Below are positions 23,362 to 31,490 of a stretch of DNA of 64,000 nt, piece after piece. Location of the stretch: assembly GCF_052113225.1 (NCBI RefSeq), contig NZ_JBFRCT010000001.1, positions 1 through 64,000 on the forward strand, written 5' to 3'. A program made the position numbers and the translations under genes. The notes beneath the pieces are model-generated. The model was not told where the DNA came from and did not search any database. It was given only the letters and a program-made list of their open reading frames with translations. Origin of the DNA: Pristimantibacillus sp052113225 (GTDB lineage: Bacteria > Bacillota > Bacilli > Paenibacillales > Paenibacillaceae). Position 1 is the first letter of the stretch; each line of letters starts with the position of its first letter.

Positions 23362-25443
23362 ATGCGTATATCCAGCCGGTCGCGCCATATTCTAGAGCTG
23401 CTGCTTCGGAATGATCAAGATCTGACAGCGGCTCAAATTGCGGTAGAGATTCAGGTTAGTTCAAGAACAGTTCATCGTGAATTGGAAGCGGTCGAGGATA
23501 TTCTGCGCACGGAAGGTGTTGAACTGGTCAAGAAATCGGGTTCAGGCATACGGCTGCAGGGTGACAAGGCTGCGCTTAACAGATTAGCTCAGCTAGTCAC
23601 CGTGTCGGAGGATATCGAACTGTCTCAAGAGGAAAGACAAATTTACCTGTTATGTTTACTTCTCGAGAGCGCCGAACCAGTCAAACTATTCACTTTAGCG
23701 CATGAATTGAAGGTGACGATGCCTACCGTAGCGCATGATCTGGATGATCTTAGCGGATGGGTGCGGAAATTCGAGGTTACCTTGACCCGGAGAAGGGGAT
23801 ATGGCATAGAGCTTTCCGGCGAGGAAGAGCAACAACGAGAGATGATTCGTCAAGTCATCAAATCACGATTTGATGATACGGAGCTGATCTCAAGCCGTAA
23901 CGAGCCTCCGGCTCATCCGCTTGAACGTCGATTGTTTGCCATTGCGGGGCAATCGAAAATAGAAGCCGTCGAGAAGATCTTATGGAGCTGGGAAGAGCAT
24001 GGGGGCAGCCACTTAAGCGAGGATGCGTATACAAATTTGCTGATCAGGCTGTCTATTGCCCTGCAGCGACTCCAGGCGGGAAAAACCGTTAAGGCATTTT
24101 CCGTCGTCTATCAGGGCAACAGCTTGGTCGTACCTCATGAGTCTGATGCGGTGTACCTCACGAATCTGTTAGCGGAGCTGACGGAACAAGAGTTTACGCC
24201 GGAGGAGACGGCTTATATCGGCAGGCTGCTTCGTTCAGCGCAAACAGAGGATCTCTCGGTGCTGCCAGCGGATGACCTGGTCTTAACCGAGATGGTGCGT
24301 TCTCTTATCGAGCACGTCCAGAACGCAGTCGGGGCCGATTATATCAAGGATCGTTCTCTGCGGGATGGACTGATCCTTCATTTGAAGGATGCCTTGCAGC
24401 GGCTCGACGAAGGAACGAATATTCGCAATCCGCTTCTTGATCAAATAAAGAAGGATTACAAATCGCTGTTTGACATTGTTCGCAAAGCGGCAAATGATGT
24501 TCTCTCGGATGTTGTTGTGCCGGATTCGGAAGTCGGCTTCCTGGTCATGCATTTCGGAGCATCGCTGGAGCGGCTGAAGCAGCTGCGGCACAATGTTCGT
24601 GCCATTTTGGTCTGCTCCAGCGGAATCGGATCTTCCAAGCTTCTGCAGATCCGTCTGCAGAAGGAACTGCCGGAGATTCATATCGTCGACCGCGTGTCTT
24701 GGTATGAAGCTTCACGGACGGAGAAAGAAAAATACGATCTGATTATTTCCACGGTGGATCTGCCTCTTGCCAGCGAGCAGTATATCAAGGTCAGCCCACT
24801 CTTGACGCAGGCAGAAGCGGACAGGCTGCGGTCTTTTATCCAAATCGGACTGGGCCATCCTCGAGAAGGTATTCTTGTCAGGGAAGAGAAGATCGGGGCA
24901 GAAGCCTCGACCTTCGAGCAATTGGTCAGTCTTAAGACCACGCTAGACGAGATGGTGAGTCTGATCGGGCGCTTTGAGGTTGTGCAAATCAAGGAACAGA
25001 GTGGAGATTTGCCCGTTATTCTGCAGAAAGCCTGCTCACATGAAGAAGCCAAAGGCGTGCTTGCAGATGCTGGCTTGGTAGCGCAGCGGCTTATACAGCG
25101 CGAACAAAGCGGCAGTCAGATGATACCGGGAACGGCGGTTGCCTTATTTCATACACGAGGTGAAGAGATTTTGCGTTCTTCGCTGACGTTATACCAATTG
25201 GAAAGACCGTTTACTGTTGATGCGGCATCGCAGTCGCGGTTAAGTCACTTTTTGTTAATGCTGGCACCTCGAACCTTATCCAAGGAAGTGCTCGAGGTTT
25301 TAAGCGAAATAAGCGCCATGCTGCTTGATACGGTCATGATTGATTTGCTTGAGGCAGGCAATGAAGCTGAAATTCGTAATTATTTAACGATACATCTTAG
25401 ACTATTTTTCAATATAAAAGTGGAAGCGAGTGAAGTAAAATGA
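23362..25443 (+). CDS. mtlR: Mannitol operon activator MtlR
   Basis: A 693-residue PRD-type transcription activator. Domains in order: HTH (1-60), a second winged helix (about 80-165), PRD1 (about 190-290), PRD2 (about 300-405), an EIIB(Gat)-like domain with Cys in VCSSGIGSSK, and an EIIA(Mtl)-like C-terminal domain with the His in ALFHTRGEE. HPr phosphorylates such proteins on PRD2 and MtlA/MtlF act on the EII-like domains, so activity follows mannitol supply. Here the likely HPr and EI are in the same operon. GGAAGG precedes the ATG; its end overlaps mtlF by ATGA. Confidence 0.93.
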   Translation: MRISSRSRHILELLLRNDQDLTAAQIAVEIQVSSRTVHRELEAVEDILRTEGVELVKKSGSGIRLQGDKAALNRLAQLVTVSEDIELSQEERQIYLLCLLLESAEPVKLFTLAHELKVTMPTVAHDLDDLSGWVRKFEVTLTRRRGYGIELSGEEEQQREMIRQVIKSRFDDTELISSRNEPPAHPLERRLFAIAGQSKIEAVEKILWSWEEHGGSHLSEDAYTNLLIRLSIALQRLQAGKTVKAFSVVYQGNSLVVPHESDAVYLTNLLAELTEQEFTPEETAYIGRLLRSAQTEDLSVLPADDLVLTEMVRSLIEHVQNAVGADYIKDRSLRDGLILHLKDALQRLDEGTNIRNPLLDQIKKDYKSLFDIVRKAANDVLSDVVVPDSEVGFLVMHFGASLERLKQLRHNVRAILVCSSGIGSSKLLQIRLQKELPEIHIVDRVSWYEASRTEKEKYDLIISTVDLPLASEQYIKVSPLLTQAEADRLRSFIQIGLGHPREGILVREEKIGAEASTFEQLVSLKTTLDEMVSLIGRFEVVQIKEQSGDLPVILQKACSHEEAKGVLADAGLVAQRLIQREQSGSQMIPGTAVALFHTRGEEILRSSLTLYQLERPFTVDAASQSRLSHFLLMLAPRTLSKEVLEVLSEISAMLLDTVMIDLLEAGNEAEIRNYLTIHLRLFFNIKVEASEVK

Positions 25444-25874
25444 GTATTTTATCTACAGATAAAGTGAAATTGAATGCAGCGGTAAAGGATAAATATGAAG
25501 CTGTTCGTCTGGCAGGTCAATTGCTGGTCAATGCGGGCCATGCTGATCCAAGTTATGTTGAAAGCATGGTTGCCCGTGAGCAATCTCTCTCTACTTATAT
25601 GGGCGGCGGCCTTGCTATTCCTCACGGGACAAACGAATCGAAGGGCTTGATTAAGTCGACGGGCTTGTCCATCGTTCAAATCCCGGAAGGAGTGGACTTC
25701 GGCGAAGGAAACATCGCGCATCTGATTATTGGAATTGCGGCTTCAGGCGACGATCATCTGGATATTCTTACGAACGTAGCGATGATTTGCTCCGATGATG
25801 ACAGTCTGGAACGGATTTTGAAAGCTTCCACAGCTGAAGAAATGATCGAAATCTTCGAAAGCGGGATGGAATAA
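25440..25874 (+). CDS. mtlF: PTS mannitol subunit IIA
   Basis: A 144-residue IIA protein that passes phosphate from HPr to the IIB domain of MtlA. The active-site histidine is His62 in GGGLAIPHGT. It overlaps mtlR by four bases and its stop shares one base with the mtlD start, so these are tightly coupled. Confidence 0.95.
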   Translation: MSILSTDKVKLNAAVKDKYEAVRLAGQLLVNAGHADPSYVESMVAREQSLSTYMGGGLAIPHGTNESKGLIKSTGLSIVQIPEGVDFGEGNIAHLIIGIAASGDDHLDILTNVAMICSDDDSLERILKASTAEEMIEIFESGME

Positions 25875-27025
25875 TGAAAGCATTGCATTTTGGAGCGGGT
25901 AACATTGGACGCGGATTTATCGGATTGCTTCTGTCGCAGTCGGGATATGAAGTGATTTTCTCCGACGTGAACCAGGCGCTTGTCGCCGAACTTCAGAAGC
26001 GCGGAGCCTATACGGTGACACTGGCTAACGAAGCAAAGGATCAGCTGCACGTTAAGGGCGTAACGGCCATTGATGGGACGAGAATTGACGAGGTGGCGGA
26101 AGCAGTGGCAGAAGCCGATTTGGTGACCACAGCCGTAGGCGTCAATATCTTAAAGCATATTGCCGCGGGTATCGCCCGTGGTATCGAGAAGCGATTGGAA
26201 AGCGGAAAGGGCCGGCTGCATATCATCGCTTGCGAGAATGCGATAGGCGGCAGCACGCAATTGAAAGAGCATGTATACGGGCATCTGGATGCAGAGACAC
26301 AAGCGAAAGCGTCCGAATGGATTGCTTTTCCCGATGCGGCTGTAGACCGGATTGTTCCGATCCAGCATCATGAGGACCTTCTTGAGGTAACGGTTGAGCC
26401 GTTCTATGAGTGGGTTGTAGACGAATCGGCGATGTTCGATGGGTACAAACCGGTGGAAGGCGTCCATTACGTCAGCAATCTCATGCCTTACATCGAGCGC
26501 AAATTGTTCACCGTAAACACGGGACACTGCGCTGCAGCCTACTTGGGGAGCCTTCAAGGTTATGAGACGATTCAGCAGGCAATGGCCGATGAGGTCATCA
26601 CAGGCGAAGTGAAGGCGACGCTTAAGGAAACGGGCGCTGTTCTTATTGCCCAATATGGTTTTGATCAAACAGAGCATGACCAATATATCGAGAAAATTAT
26701 CGGACGATTCCGTAATGATCAGCTGACTGATGAGGTTACTCGCGTCGGACGGTCGCCTATCCGCAAGCTGTCGCCCAATGACCGTCTTGTGAAGCCTGCT
26801 TTACAGGCCCATGAGCAAGGAATGATGCCGGTACAATTGGCAAAAGTAATGGCGGCGGCGCTTTGCTTCCATAACGCCGATGATCCGGAAGCTGCTGAGC
26901 TGCAGCATTCGATTAAGGAGAAGGGTGTCGGGCAAACCGTTTCGGACTATACTTCTATTCCGGAGGGACATCCGGTCTATGAATTGATCCTGAAAAGCTA
27001 CCATGCCCTTGCAGACCAGGCGTGA
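25874..27025 (+). CDS. mtlD: Mannitol-1-phosphate 5-dehydrogenase
   Basis: A 383-residue NAD-dependent enzyme that oxidises mannitol-1-phosphate to fructose-6-phosphate. The N-terminal nucleotide motif is FGAGNIGRGFIG, and the catalytic-domain stretch KLFTVNTGHCAAAYLG with the Asn/His motif typical of long-chain mannitol dehydrogenases follows. Length is normal. Its product feeds glycolysis and the transketolase/transaldolase reactions encoded further along. Confidence 0.95.
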   Translation: MKALHFGAGNIGRGFIGLLLSQSGYEVIFSDVNQALVAELQKRGAYTVTLANEAKDQLHVKGVTAIDGTRIDEVAEAVAEADLVTTAVGVNILKHIAAGIARGIEKRLESGKGRLHIIACENAIGGSTQLKEHVYGHLDAETQAKASEWIAFPDAAVDRIVPIQHHEDLLEVTVEPFYEWVVDESAMFDGYKPVEGVHYVSNLMPYIERKLFTVNTGHCAAAYLGSLQGYETIQQAMADEVITGEVKATLKETGAVLIAQYGFDQTEHDQYIEKIIGRFRNDQLTDEVTRVGRSPIRKLSPNDRLVKPALQAHEQGMMPVQLAKVMAAALCFHNADDPEAAELQHSIKEKGVGQTVSDYTSIPEGHPVYELILKSYHALADQA

Positions 27026-27054
27026 GAAAAACAAACAGTAGAGAGGTATATCGT

Positions 27055-28773
27055 ATGGCAAATCTAATTACCGGTGTTGCTGCATCACCCGGAATAGCAA
27101 TCGCTAGGGCATTCCGGTACACCAATATACCCTATATCCCGCAACAGCAAAACATAACGGACGTTGAATCAGAAGCGGGCCGCTTCAGGCAGGCGATCGA
27201 GAAAGCTAAAAGCGAGATTGAAGAGATCCGCTCATTAACTGAGCAAAGATTAGGCGCGCAAAAAGCGGAAATTTTTGAAGCGCATCTTTTTTTGCTGGAA
27301 GACCCTGACCTAGTGGATTCTGTACTCGATAAAATTGCTGATGAAAAATCGAGCGTGGAATACGCATTATACGAAGTGACAGCAGGCGTTGTGGCGATGC
27401 TTCTTGAGCTGGACAATGAGATGGTTCGCGAGCGTGCGGCCGATGTGAAAGATGTATCCGGGCGACTGATGAGTCACTTGATCGGCAAACCGTATGCCTC
27501 GTTGACCGGTATTTCCGAGGAGACCATCATTCTGGCCGAGGACTTGACGCCTTCGGATACCGCGCAGTTGGATCTGAATTATATCCGCGGTTTTGTAACG
27601 GAAATCGGAAGCCGCACCTCACATTCCGCGATTATGGCCCGGTCCCTTGAGATCCCTGCGATTGTTGGCGCAGGAGCAGCATCCGCAGCGGTTGCGGATG
27701 GAGCCTTGGTCATTATGGATGCAACGGAAGGGAAAGTGATCGTCGATCCTTCGGAGGAAGTGCTGGCCCAATACCAGGAGAAAAAGCAGCAATATGATGA
27801 GCGCAGAATACAGTTGAAACGTCTGGCGCAGCAGCCTTCCGTCACGGCGGATGGGGAGCATCTTGAGCTTGCAGCTAACATTGGCAGTATTGAAGACCTG
27901 GACAAAGTGCTGGAGAACGGTGCTGACGGCGTTGGTTTGTTCCGCACGGAGTTTCTCTATATGGGACGAAGCTCCTTCCCGACCGAAGAAGAGCAATTCC
28001 AAATTTATAAGCATGTGCTTGAGAAATTAAACGGCAAACGTGTCGTTATTCGTACGCTTGATATCGGTGGAGACAAGGAGCTTCCTTACCTGGAGCTGCC
28101 GAAGGAAAGCAATCCGTTCCTTGGACTTCGTGCGCTGCGGCTATGCCTCACGCGGGAAGACTTGTTCCGTACTCAGCTTCGGGCATTGCTGAGGGCAAGC
28201 GTATTCGGCAAGCTGAATATCATGTTCCCGATGATTGCGGTACTGAGTGAGCTTCGCGAAGCGAAACGTATTCTTGAGGAAGAGCGGGCGAAGCTGGCGC
28301 AGGAAGGGGTACAAGTGTCCAGCTCTATCGAGGTAGGCATGATGATCGAGATTCCGGCCGCTGCAATTGGTGCCGATCATTTCGCGAAGGAAGTGGATTT
28401 CTTCAGCATTGGCACAAACGACCTGATTCAGTACACGATGGCGGCAGACAGGATGAATGAATCGGTGGCTTACCTGTATCAGCCGTATCATCCTTCCATC
28501 TTGAGACTTGTGAATATGGTCATTAAAGCAGCCGATCGGGCGGGCATTTGGACTGGCATGTGCGGAGAAATGGCAGGCGAACAAACGGCGATTCCGCTTC
28601 TACTCGGGATGGGATTAAACGAGTTCAGCATGAGTGCCGGATCCATATTGCCTGCACGCGAGCTCGTTGGCCTGTTGTCCAGGCAGGAATGGGCATCGCT
28701 GTCGGAGGAAGCTCTCGCTATGAGCACCCAGGAAGAAGTACAACAATTTGTAATGCAAAGGAGATCACTATAA
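27055..28773 (+). CDS. ptsI: PTS enzyme I
   Basis: A 572-residue PEP-protein phosphotransferase, first step of the PTS. The phosphorylated residue is His190 in GSRTSHSAIMARSLEIPAIVG-type context, and the PEP-binding C-terminal barrel (DGVGLFRTEFLYM, FSIGTNDLIQYT, the catalytic Cys in TGMCGEMA) is intact. The ATG at 27055 follows AGAGAGG; an upstream in-frame GTG overlaps mtlD but has no ribosome site. EI is normally in a general ptsHI operon, so its position in a mannitol operon is notable. Confidence 0.94.
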   Translation: MANLITGVAASPGIAIARAFRYTNIPYIPQQQNITDVESEAGRFRQAIEKAKSEIEEIRSLTEQRLGAQKAEIFEAHLFLLEDPDLVDSVLDKIADEKSSVEYALYEVTAGVVAMLLELDNEMVRERAADVKDVSGRLMSHLIGKPYASLTGISEETIILAEDLTPSDTAQLDLNYIRGFVTEIGSRTSHSAIMARSLEIPAIVGAGAASAAVADGALVIMDATEGKVIVDPSEEVLAQYQEKKQQYDERRIQLKRLAQQPSVTADGEHLELAANIGSIEDLDKVLENGADGVGLFRTEFLYMGRSSFPTEEEQFQIYKHVLEKLNGKRVVIRTLDIGGDKELPYLELPKESNPFLGLRALRLCLTREDLFRTQLRALLRASVFGKLNIMFPMIAVLSELREAKRILEEERAKLAQEGVQVSSSIEVGMMIEIPAAAIGADHFAKEVDFFSIGTNDLIQYTMAADRMNESVAYLYQPYHPSILRLVNMVIKAADRAGIWTGMCGEMAGEQTAIPLLLGMGLNEFSMSAGSILPARELVGLLSRQEWASLSEEALAMSTQEEVQQFVMQRRSL

Positions 28774-29036
28774 TGCAATCGCAAACGTATACCGTCATTC
28801 ATCCGTCCGGGTTCCATGCCCGTCCGTCGAAGCTTTTTGTTCAAGCGGCAACGGAGTTCCCTTGCAGCGTCAAGCTGATTAAAGGCACAAAAAAAGTGAA
28901 TGGTAAAAGCTCGCTTGGCTTATTGACTTTGGGTCTGGCAAACGGCGACGAGGTTACGCTGGAAGTCGACGGAGAGCGTGAGGAAGAGGCGCTTAGCGTG
29001 CTGGGCGCTATGTTGACCAAGATTTACGAAGAGTAG
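28773..29036 (+). CDS. ptsH: Phosphocarrier protein HPr
   Basis: An 87-residue HPr with His15 (HPSGFHARPS) phosphorylated by EI and Ser46 (VNGKSSLG) at the HPr kinase site, so it could also signal through CcpA. AAAGGAG precedes the ATG, which shares one base with the ptsI stop. The central region (KSSLGLLTLGL) differs somewhat from the housekeeping pattern, as in operon-specific HPr copies. Confidence 0.94.
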   Translation: MQSQTYTVIHPSGFHARPSKLFVQAATEFPCSVKLIKGTKKVNGKSSLGLLTLGLANGDEVTLEVDGEREEEALSVLGAMLTKIYEE

Positions 29037-29048
29037 TGTGAATACTGC

Positions 29049-29100
29049 AAGGGGTGTCTCATCAGTGTCATTAATATGACGAGGGGGCACCCCTTTGTAT
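29049..29100 (+). terminator. Terminator of the mannitol operon
   Basis: AAGGGGTGTC (29049-29058) pairs with GGCACCCCTT (29086-29095) with small mismatches; an inner GTCAT-ATGAC hairpin sits in the loop, and a modest T run follows. The left arm coincides with the putative IS terminal repeat. Confidence 0.65.
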
Positions 29101-29129
29101 TTGGGTTAACCAGCAAACTCCACATTTAA

Positions 29130-29246
29130 ATGTTCTTTCGAGGCTTGCCGAAAGTCAGCCTAGAGGTCGGGTGGTATTCACTTGCCCACAATTTGCTGAG
29201 GAAAGCAGCGAGAGATCTAAAAACAAAAATAGCAGTGCAGGGATAA
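29130..29246 (+). pseudogene. C-terminal remnant of IS1182-family transposase
   Basis: The frame reads RGLPKVSLEVGWYSLAHN and continues to a stop at 29244-29246, a stretch I recognise as the conserved C-terminus of IS1182-family (DDE) transposases. Only about 38 codons remain; a stop codon precedes the ATG at 29130 and the reading upstream is only weakly similar. No function expected. Confidence 0.8.
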
Positions 29247-29265
29247 CCCTTGCACTGCTATTTTT
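29225..29265. terminator. Strong bidirectional terminator hairpin in IS remnant
   Basis: A perfect 15-bp stem (AAAAATAGCAGTGCA with its complement at 29251-29265) with A and T runs on both sides. It overlaps the transposase stop region and would terminate from either direction. Confidence 0.8.
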
Positions 29266-29377
29266 ATAAAAATTACACTGATGCGAGCGATTTCTGTTGC
29301 GAGCAAAACCCCTTATGAGACAGCCCTTTTTTTGTGTGGATAGACAAGCTGAAATACGGCGAGCAGCATTTGAAATC

Positions 29378-29406
29378 TTGACAACAGGAACTAATTTAAT
29401 TATCAT
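29378..29406 (+). promoter_or_regulatory. Strong sigma-A promoter for the DUF2087 gene
   Basis: TTGACA, exactly 17 bases, TATCAT, about 40 bases before the DUF2087 start. The nested palindrome 29389-29432 covers the spacer, -10 and start site. Confidence 0.82.
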
Positions 29407-29432
29407 CTAATTAGATGCTGATTAAATTAGTT
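29389..29432. repeat. 44-bp nested palindrome (operator candidate)
   Basis: Outer arms AACTAATTTAAT (29389-29400) and ATTAAATTAGTT (29421-29432) are perfect complements, and the centre CATCTAATTAGATG (29404-29417) is itself a perfect 14-bp palindrome on the same axis. Only three bases on each side do not pair. It spans the promoter spacer, the -10 and the leader. Confidence 0.85.
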
Positions 29433-29446
29433 GGAGGGGACATTAT

Positions 29447-29773
29447 ATGTCGGAACAAGTTAAGAGCGAATGGTCAAAAGATGAAAAGTTGAAGAACGCT
29501 GTTCTTCGGAATTTTTTCACCGAGGAAGGCAGCATCAAGCAGCTTCCAGCACAATTGAAAAAAAGGTTAATTGTACTCGAGCATCTTGCCAACCAGCTTA
29601 ATTCCAACATTAAGTACACTGAAAAAGAAATAAACGAATTCATTAGGCCTTTGAATGAAGACTTCGCTACGATCCGCAGGGAACTTTTTATTCACAGATT
29701 TGTGAATCGAAATAATGATATCTATGAAGTAAACGAACCTGGAGAATGGCGGGATTGGAAAACTCTCAAGTAG
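29447..29773 (+). CDS. DUF2087 protein
   Basis: A 108-residue protein that is almost entirely a DUF2087 domain (LKNAVLRNFFTEEGSIKQLP, LIVLEHLANQL, EDFATIRRELFIHRFVNR). This domain often follows a helix-turn-helix in regulators; here it stands alone without a recognisable DNA-binding helix. GGAGGGG lies before the ATG. The strong promoter with a 44-bp palindrome suggests tight regulation, perhaps by its own product or a partner elsewhere. Its AT-rich surroundings and the adjoining IS relic suggest acquired DNA. Confidence 0.82.
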   Translation: MSEQVKSEWSKDEKLKNAVLRNFFTEEGSIKQLPAQLKKRLIVLEHLANQLNSNIKYTEKEINEFIRPLNEDFATIRRELFIHRFVNRNNDIYEVNEPGEWRDWKTLK

Positions 29774-29838
29774 CTGCGCGTTCTGCTGGATTAATATGGT
29801 ATTGTAAATTGGAGATGATGATTGGATAGGAGGATTTC

Positions 29839-29994
29839 ATGAGTATCATTCTTATTATTGCGGTTGTTGTTATCACTTTAGGCATAATTAGTATTGATGG
29901 GAAGTTGAAGAAACGTATAGATAATGATGAACGCATTATTGAACGGCTTGAAATTATAATTAATAATCAAAGGGAAAAAGACAAGATGGAGTGA
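29839..29994 (+). CDS. Small membrane-anchored protein, 51 residues
   Basis: A 51-codon ORF with TAGGAGG seven bases before its ATG. The first 18 residues are a membrane helix (MSIILIIAVVVITLGIIS) and the rest is a charged amphipathic helix, a common layout of small Bacillales membrane proteins of unknown role. Confidence 0.7.
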   Translation: MSIILIIAVVVITLGIISIDGKLKKRIDNDERIIERLEIIINNQREKDKME

Positions 29995-30051
29995 AATAGC
30001 TCCATTCTTAAGGGGGATAAAATTGAAATTGGAATTATTTTTTACCCTGTA

Positions 30052-30285
30052 ATGAATGCTTCTTTTGAACAACTGAAAGAAATGAGATTATACAATTTTG
30101 AAGCCAGAGCTTTGGATGGCATACTTCTGAGAAAAGAGAAAGTTAATTATAAATTAAATAACAATATCGTATTTGTAGGATCCAAAAATCATTCTGGATT
30201 AGGTGCAGTTGGAGTAAAAGTAACTGTACATTATAAAAATAAACGTTGGACAACTAAAGATGTCAAAATGACATGGGTCAGCTAA
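30052..30285 (+). CDS. Hypothetical protein with uncertain start
   Basis: A 77-codon ORF from ATG 30052, no family recognised, basic with a predicted beta-rich end (VGVKVTVHYKNKRWT). That ATG has no ribosome site. A good one, AAGGGGG (30010-30016), sits upstream: the frame is open back through an ATT at 30022, while a TTG at 30023 is out of frame by one and ends after nine codons next to a run of six T. So either a rare ATT start, a natural slip, or a one-base loss has occurred. Confidence 0.5.
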   Translation: MNASFEQLKEMRLYNFEARALDGILLRKEKVNYKLNNNIVFVGSKNHSGLGAVGVKVTVHYKNKRWTTKDVKMTWVS

Positions 30286-30321
30286 TTAGAGTTTAACCTA
30301 ACTGGTAAAGCTTGCACGAAT

Positions 30322-30358
30322 AAGGAGTAGTTTGCTGCGGCAGCTACTCCTTTCTTTA
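30322..30358 (+). terminator. Rho-independent terminator
   Basis: AAGGAGTAG pairs perfectly with CTACTCCTT around a 13-base loop, followed by TCTTTATT. Confidence 0.8.
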
Positions 30359-30406
30359 TTCGACTAAACTAGTCGCAGTCATAAATAGAGGATATACTGT
30401 TAATAT

Positions 30407-31090
30407 ATGGAGGTGTTTGCGTCGAAAAAGCTAATTCTATTAATCGGAATAAGTATTATAGTCATTCTTTCTGCTGGTTTGTATATTCGTCAACAGTATT
30501 TATTTAATCCTATTTCATTTGAAAAAGATGATGTTATACATGAAAAGTTATCCATTGAGGAAGCAGAAAAACTTATAGCAGCAAGTCAAAATGTGGCTCA
30601 GTCGAGCGATAAGAACGCTGAGATTAAAGAAATTACTTCCGCTGATATTTGGGATAAAACAAAGTGTCAACTGTTTAGGATTGCTGAGGAAACATTTATC
30701 ATAAAAAATCAAAAAGTTATTCATATAGGTAATGGCTTTGGTGGGAATGGCGTTACCAGTGCCGTGCCTTACGATGTCAATAAGGATGGAATAACGGATA
30801 TGATTTATGCCTATTCATTTGGTTCAGGTATGCATAGGTCTCAGATTTCATGGATGGATTTAAGAAGTTTTGAAGAGCATATGGTAGAAGACATGCCTAA
30901 GAAAACAGAGTTTAGAATGTATGATTTGATACTAAAAAATGAGAAGGATACAACAGTAGTTTATCGAATCATGAATCCAAGTGAAATCGTAAATACGTAT
31001 CCTACTGAACAGGACATAAATCAAATGACATTACAAAAGAATGGAATTCTGATTTGGGAAAATAATGAATTATACAATAAACAAGTATGA
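30407..31090 (+). CDS. Membrane-anchored protein, unknown function
   Basis: A 227-residue protein with one N-terminal membrane helix (about 8-26) and an extracytoplasmic domain. The stretch DVNKDGITDMIYAYSFGSGMH resembles calcium-binding FG-GAP/EF-hand-like loops found in secreted Paenibacillus proteins. The ATG at 30407 has only a weak GAGG 12 bases upstream; GGAGGTG falls just inside the coding start and no later start codon fits it. Function not known. Confidence 0.68.
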   Translation: MEVFASKKLILLIGISIIVILSAGLYIRQQYLFNPISFEKDDVIHEKLSIEEAEKLIAASQNVAQSSDKNAEIKEITSADIWDKTKCQLFRIAEETFIIKNQKVIHIGNGFGGNGVTSAVPYDVNKDGITDMIYAYSFGSGMHRSQISWMDLRSFEEHMVEDMPKKTEFRMYDLILKNEKDTTVVYRIMNPSEIVNTYPTEQDINQMTLQKNGILIWENNELYNKQV

Positions 31091-31275
31091 GGAGAACGGA
31101 GAGTTACTCGGCACCATCACATTGAATGTATGTATGCAGGCTCTACATGACTTTAATCCTTATGGAGCAGTGGAGAATTTTCAGTAAAGGAAAGCATGCT
31201 AGGGATACTACGCTAAATGGGTAGAAGATGGAAAGCTACCGGCGGTAGTTACTTATATCTATTGGATATAAAATA
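31091..31275 (+). pseudogene. Decayed acetyltransferase-like gene fragment
   Basis: After the stop of the previous gene, one frame reads ENGELLGTITLNVCMQ and on to NPYGAVENF before a stop. This resembles the middle of GNAT acetyltransferases (GTxTLN ... PYGxxENV). Downstream frames carry more protein-like text broken by stops and shifts. There is no start or intact frame. GNAT assignment is moderate; that it is a gene relic is more certain. Confidence 0.5.
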
Positions 31276-31310
31276 AGCCTGTTCCTTTGGAACGGGCTTA
31301 TTTTATATTT
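31268..31310. terminator. Rho-independent terminator
   Basis: A long stem (AAAATAAGCC-GTTCC with GGAAC-GGCTTATTTT, one mismatch) with a TTT loop; T and A runs on both sides, so it can work both ways. Confidence 0.82.
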
Positions 31311-31340
31311 GTAAGTCCATATGAAGGAGACTATTTGCTG

Positions 31341-31358
31341 ATTTTCAGATCTGAAAAT
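31341..31358. repeat. Perfect 18-bp palindrome
   Basis: ATTTTCAGATCTGAAAAT, 133 bases upstream of the solute-binding protein start. Operator-like; regulator unknown. Confidence 0.6.
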
Positions 31359-31435
31359 GGAACTAATGTTTAAAACTTACAAATTCAATTTAAATTCTCC
31401 ATGGTTTGTTTACCGCAAAGCAGATAACATTCTAA

Positions 31436-31450
31436 ATGTAAGCGCTGTAC
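31436..31450. promoter_or_regulatory. Weak cre-like site
   Basis: ATGTAAGCGCTGTAC has the left half of a CcpA site (TGTAAGCG) but a poor right half. Its location before a sugar-type binding protein gene makes catabolite control plausible; by itself the match is weak. Confidence 0.3.
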
Positions 31451-31490
31451 TTTAGCCGAGACAGCCAAATTTTAAGGGGGGATGTTACAT

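Larger units (their letters stand above)
29050..29327 (+). mobile_element. IS1182-family remnant
   Basis: A 278-bp relic between mtl and the DUF2087 gene. Its ends form an imperfect inverted repeat: AGGGGTGTCTCATCAG at 29050-29065 and, on the other strand, AGGGCTGTCTCATAAG at 29312-29327 (14 of 16 match). Inside is the last part of an IS1182-type transposase gene and a strong hairpin. Nearly all of the transposase is gone, so it cannot move by itself. Confidence 0.75.

Noticed and set aside
29155..29406. 83-codon antisense frame over the IS remnant
   Set aside because: The plus strand shows a recognisable transposase end and the frame crosses a terminator hairpin.
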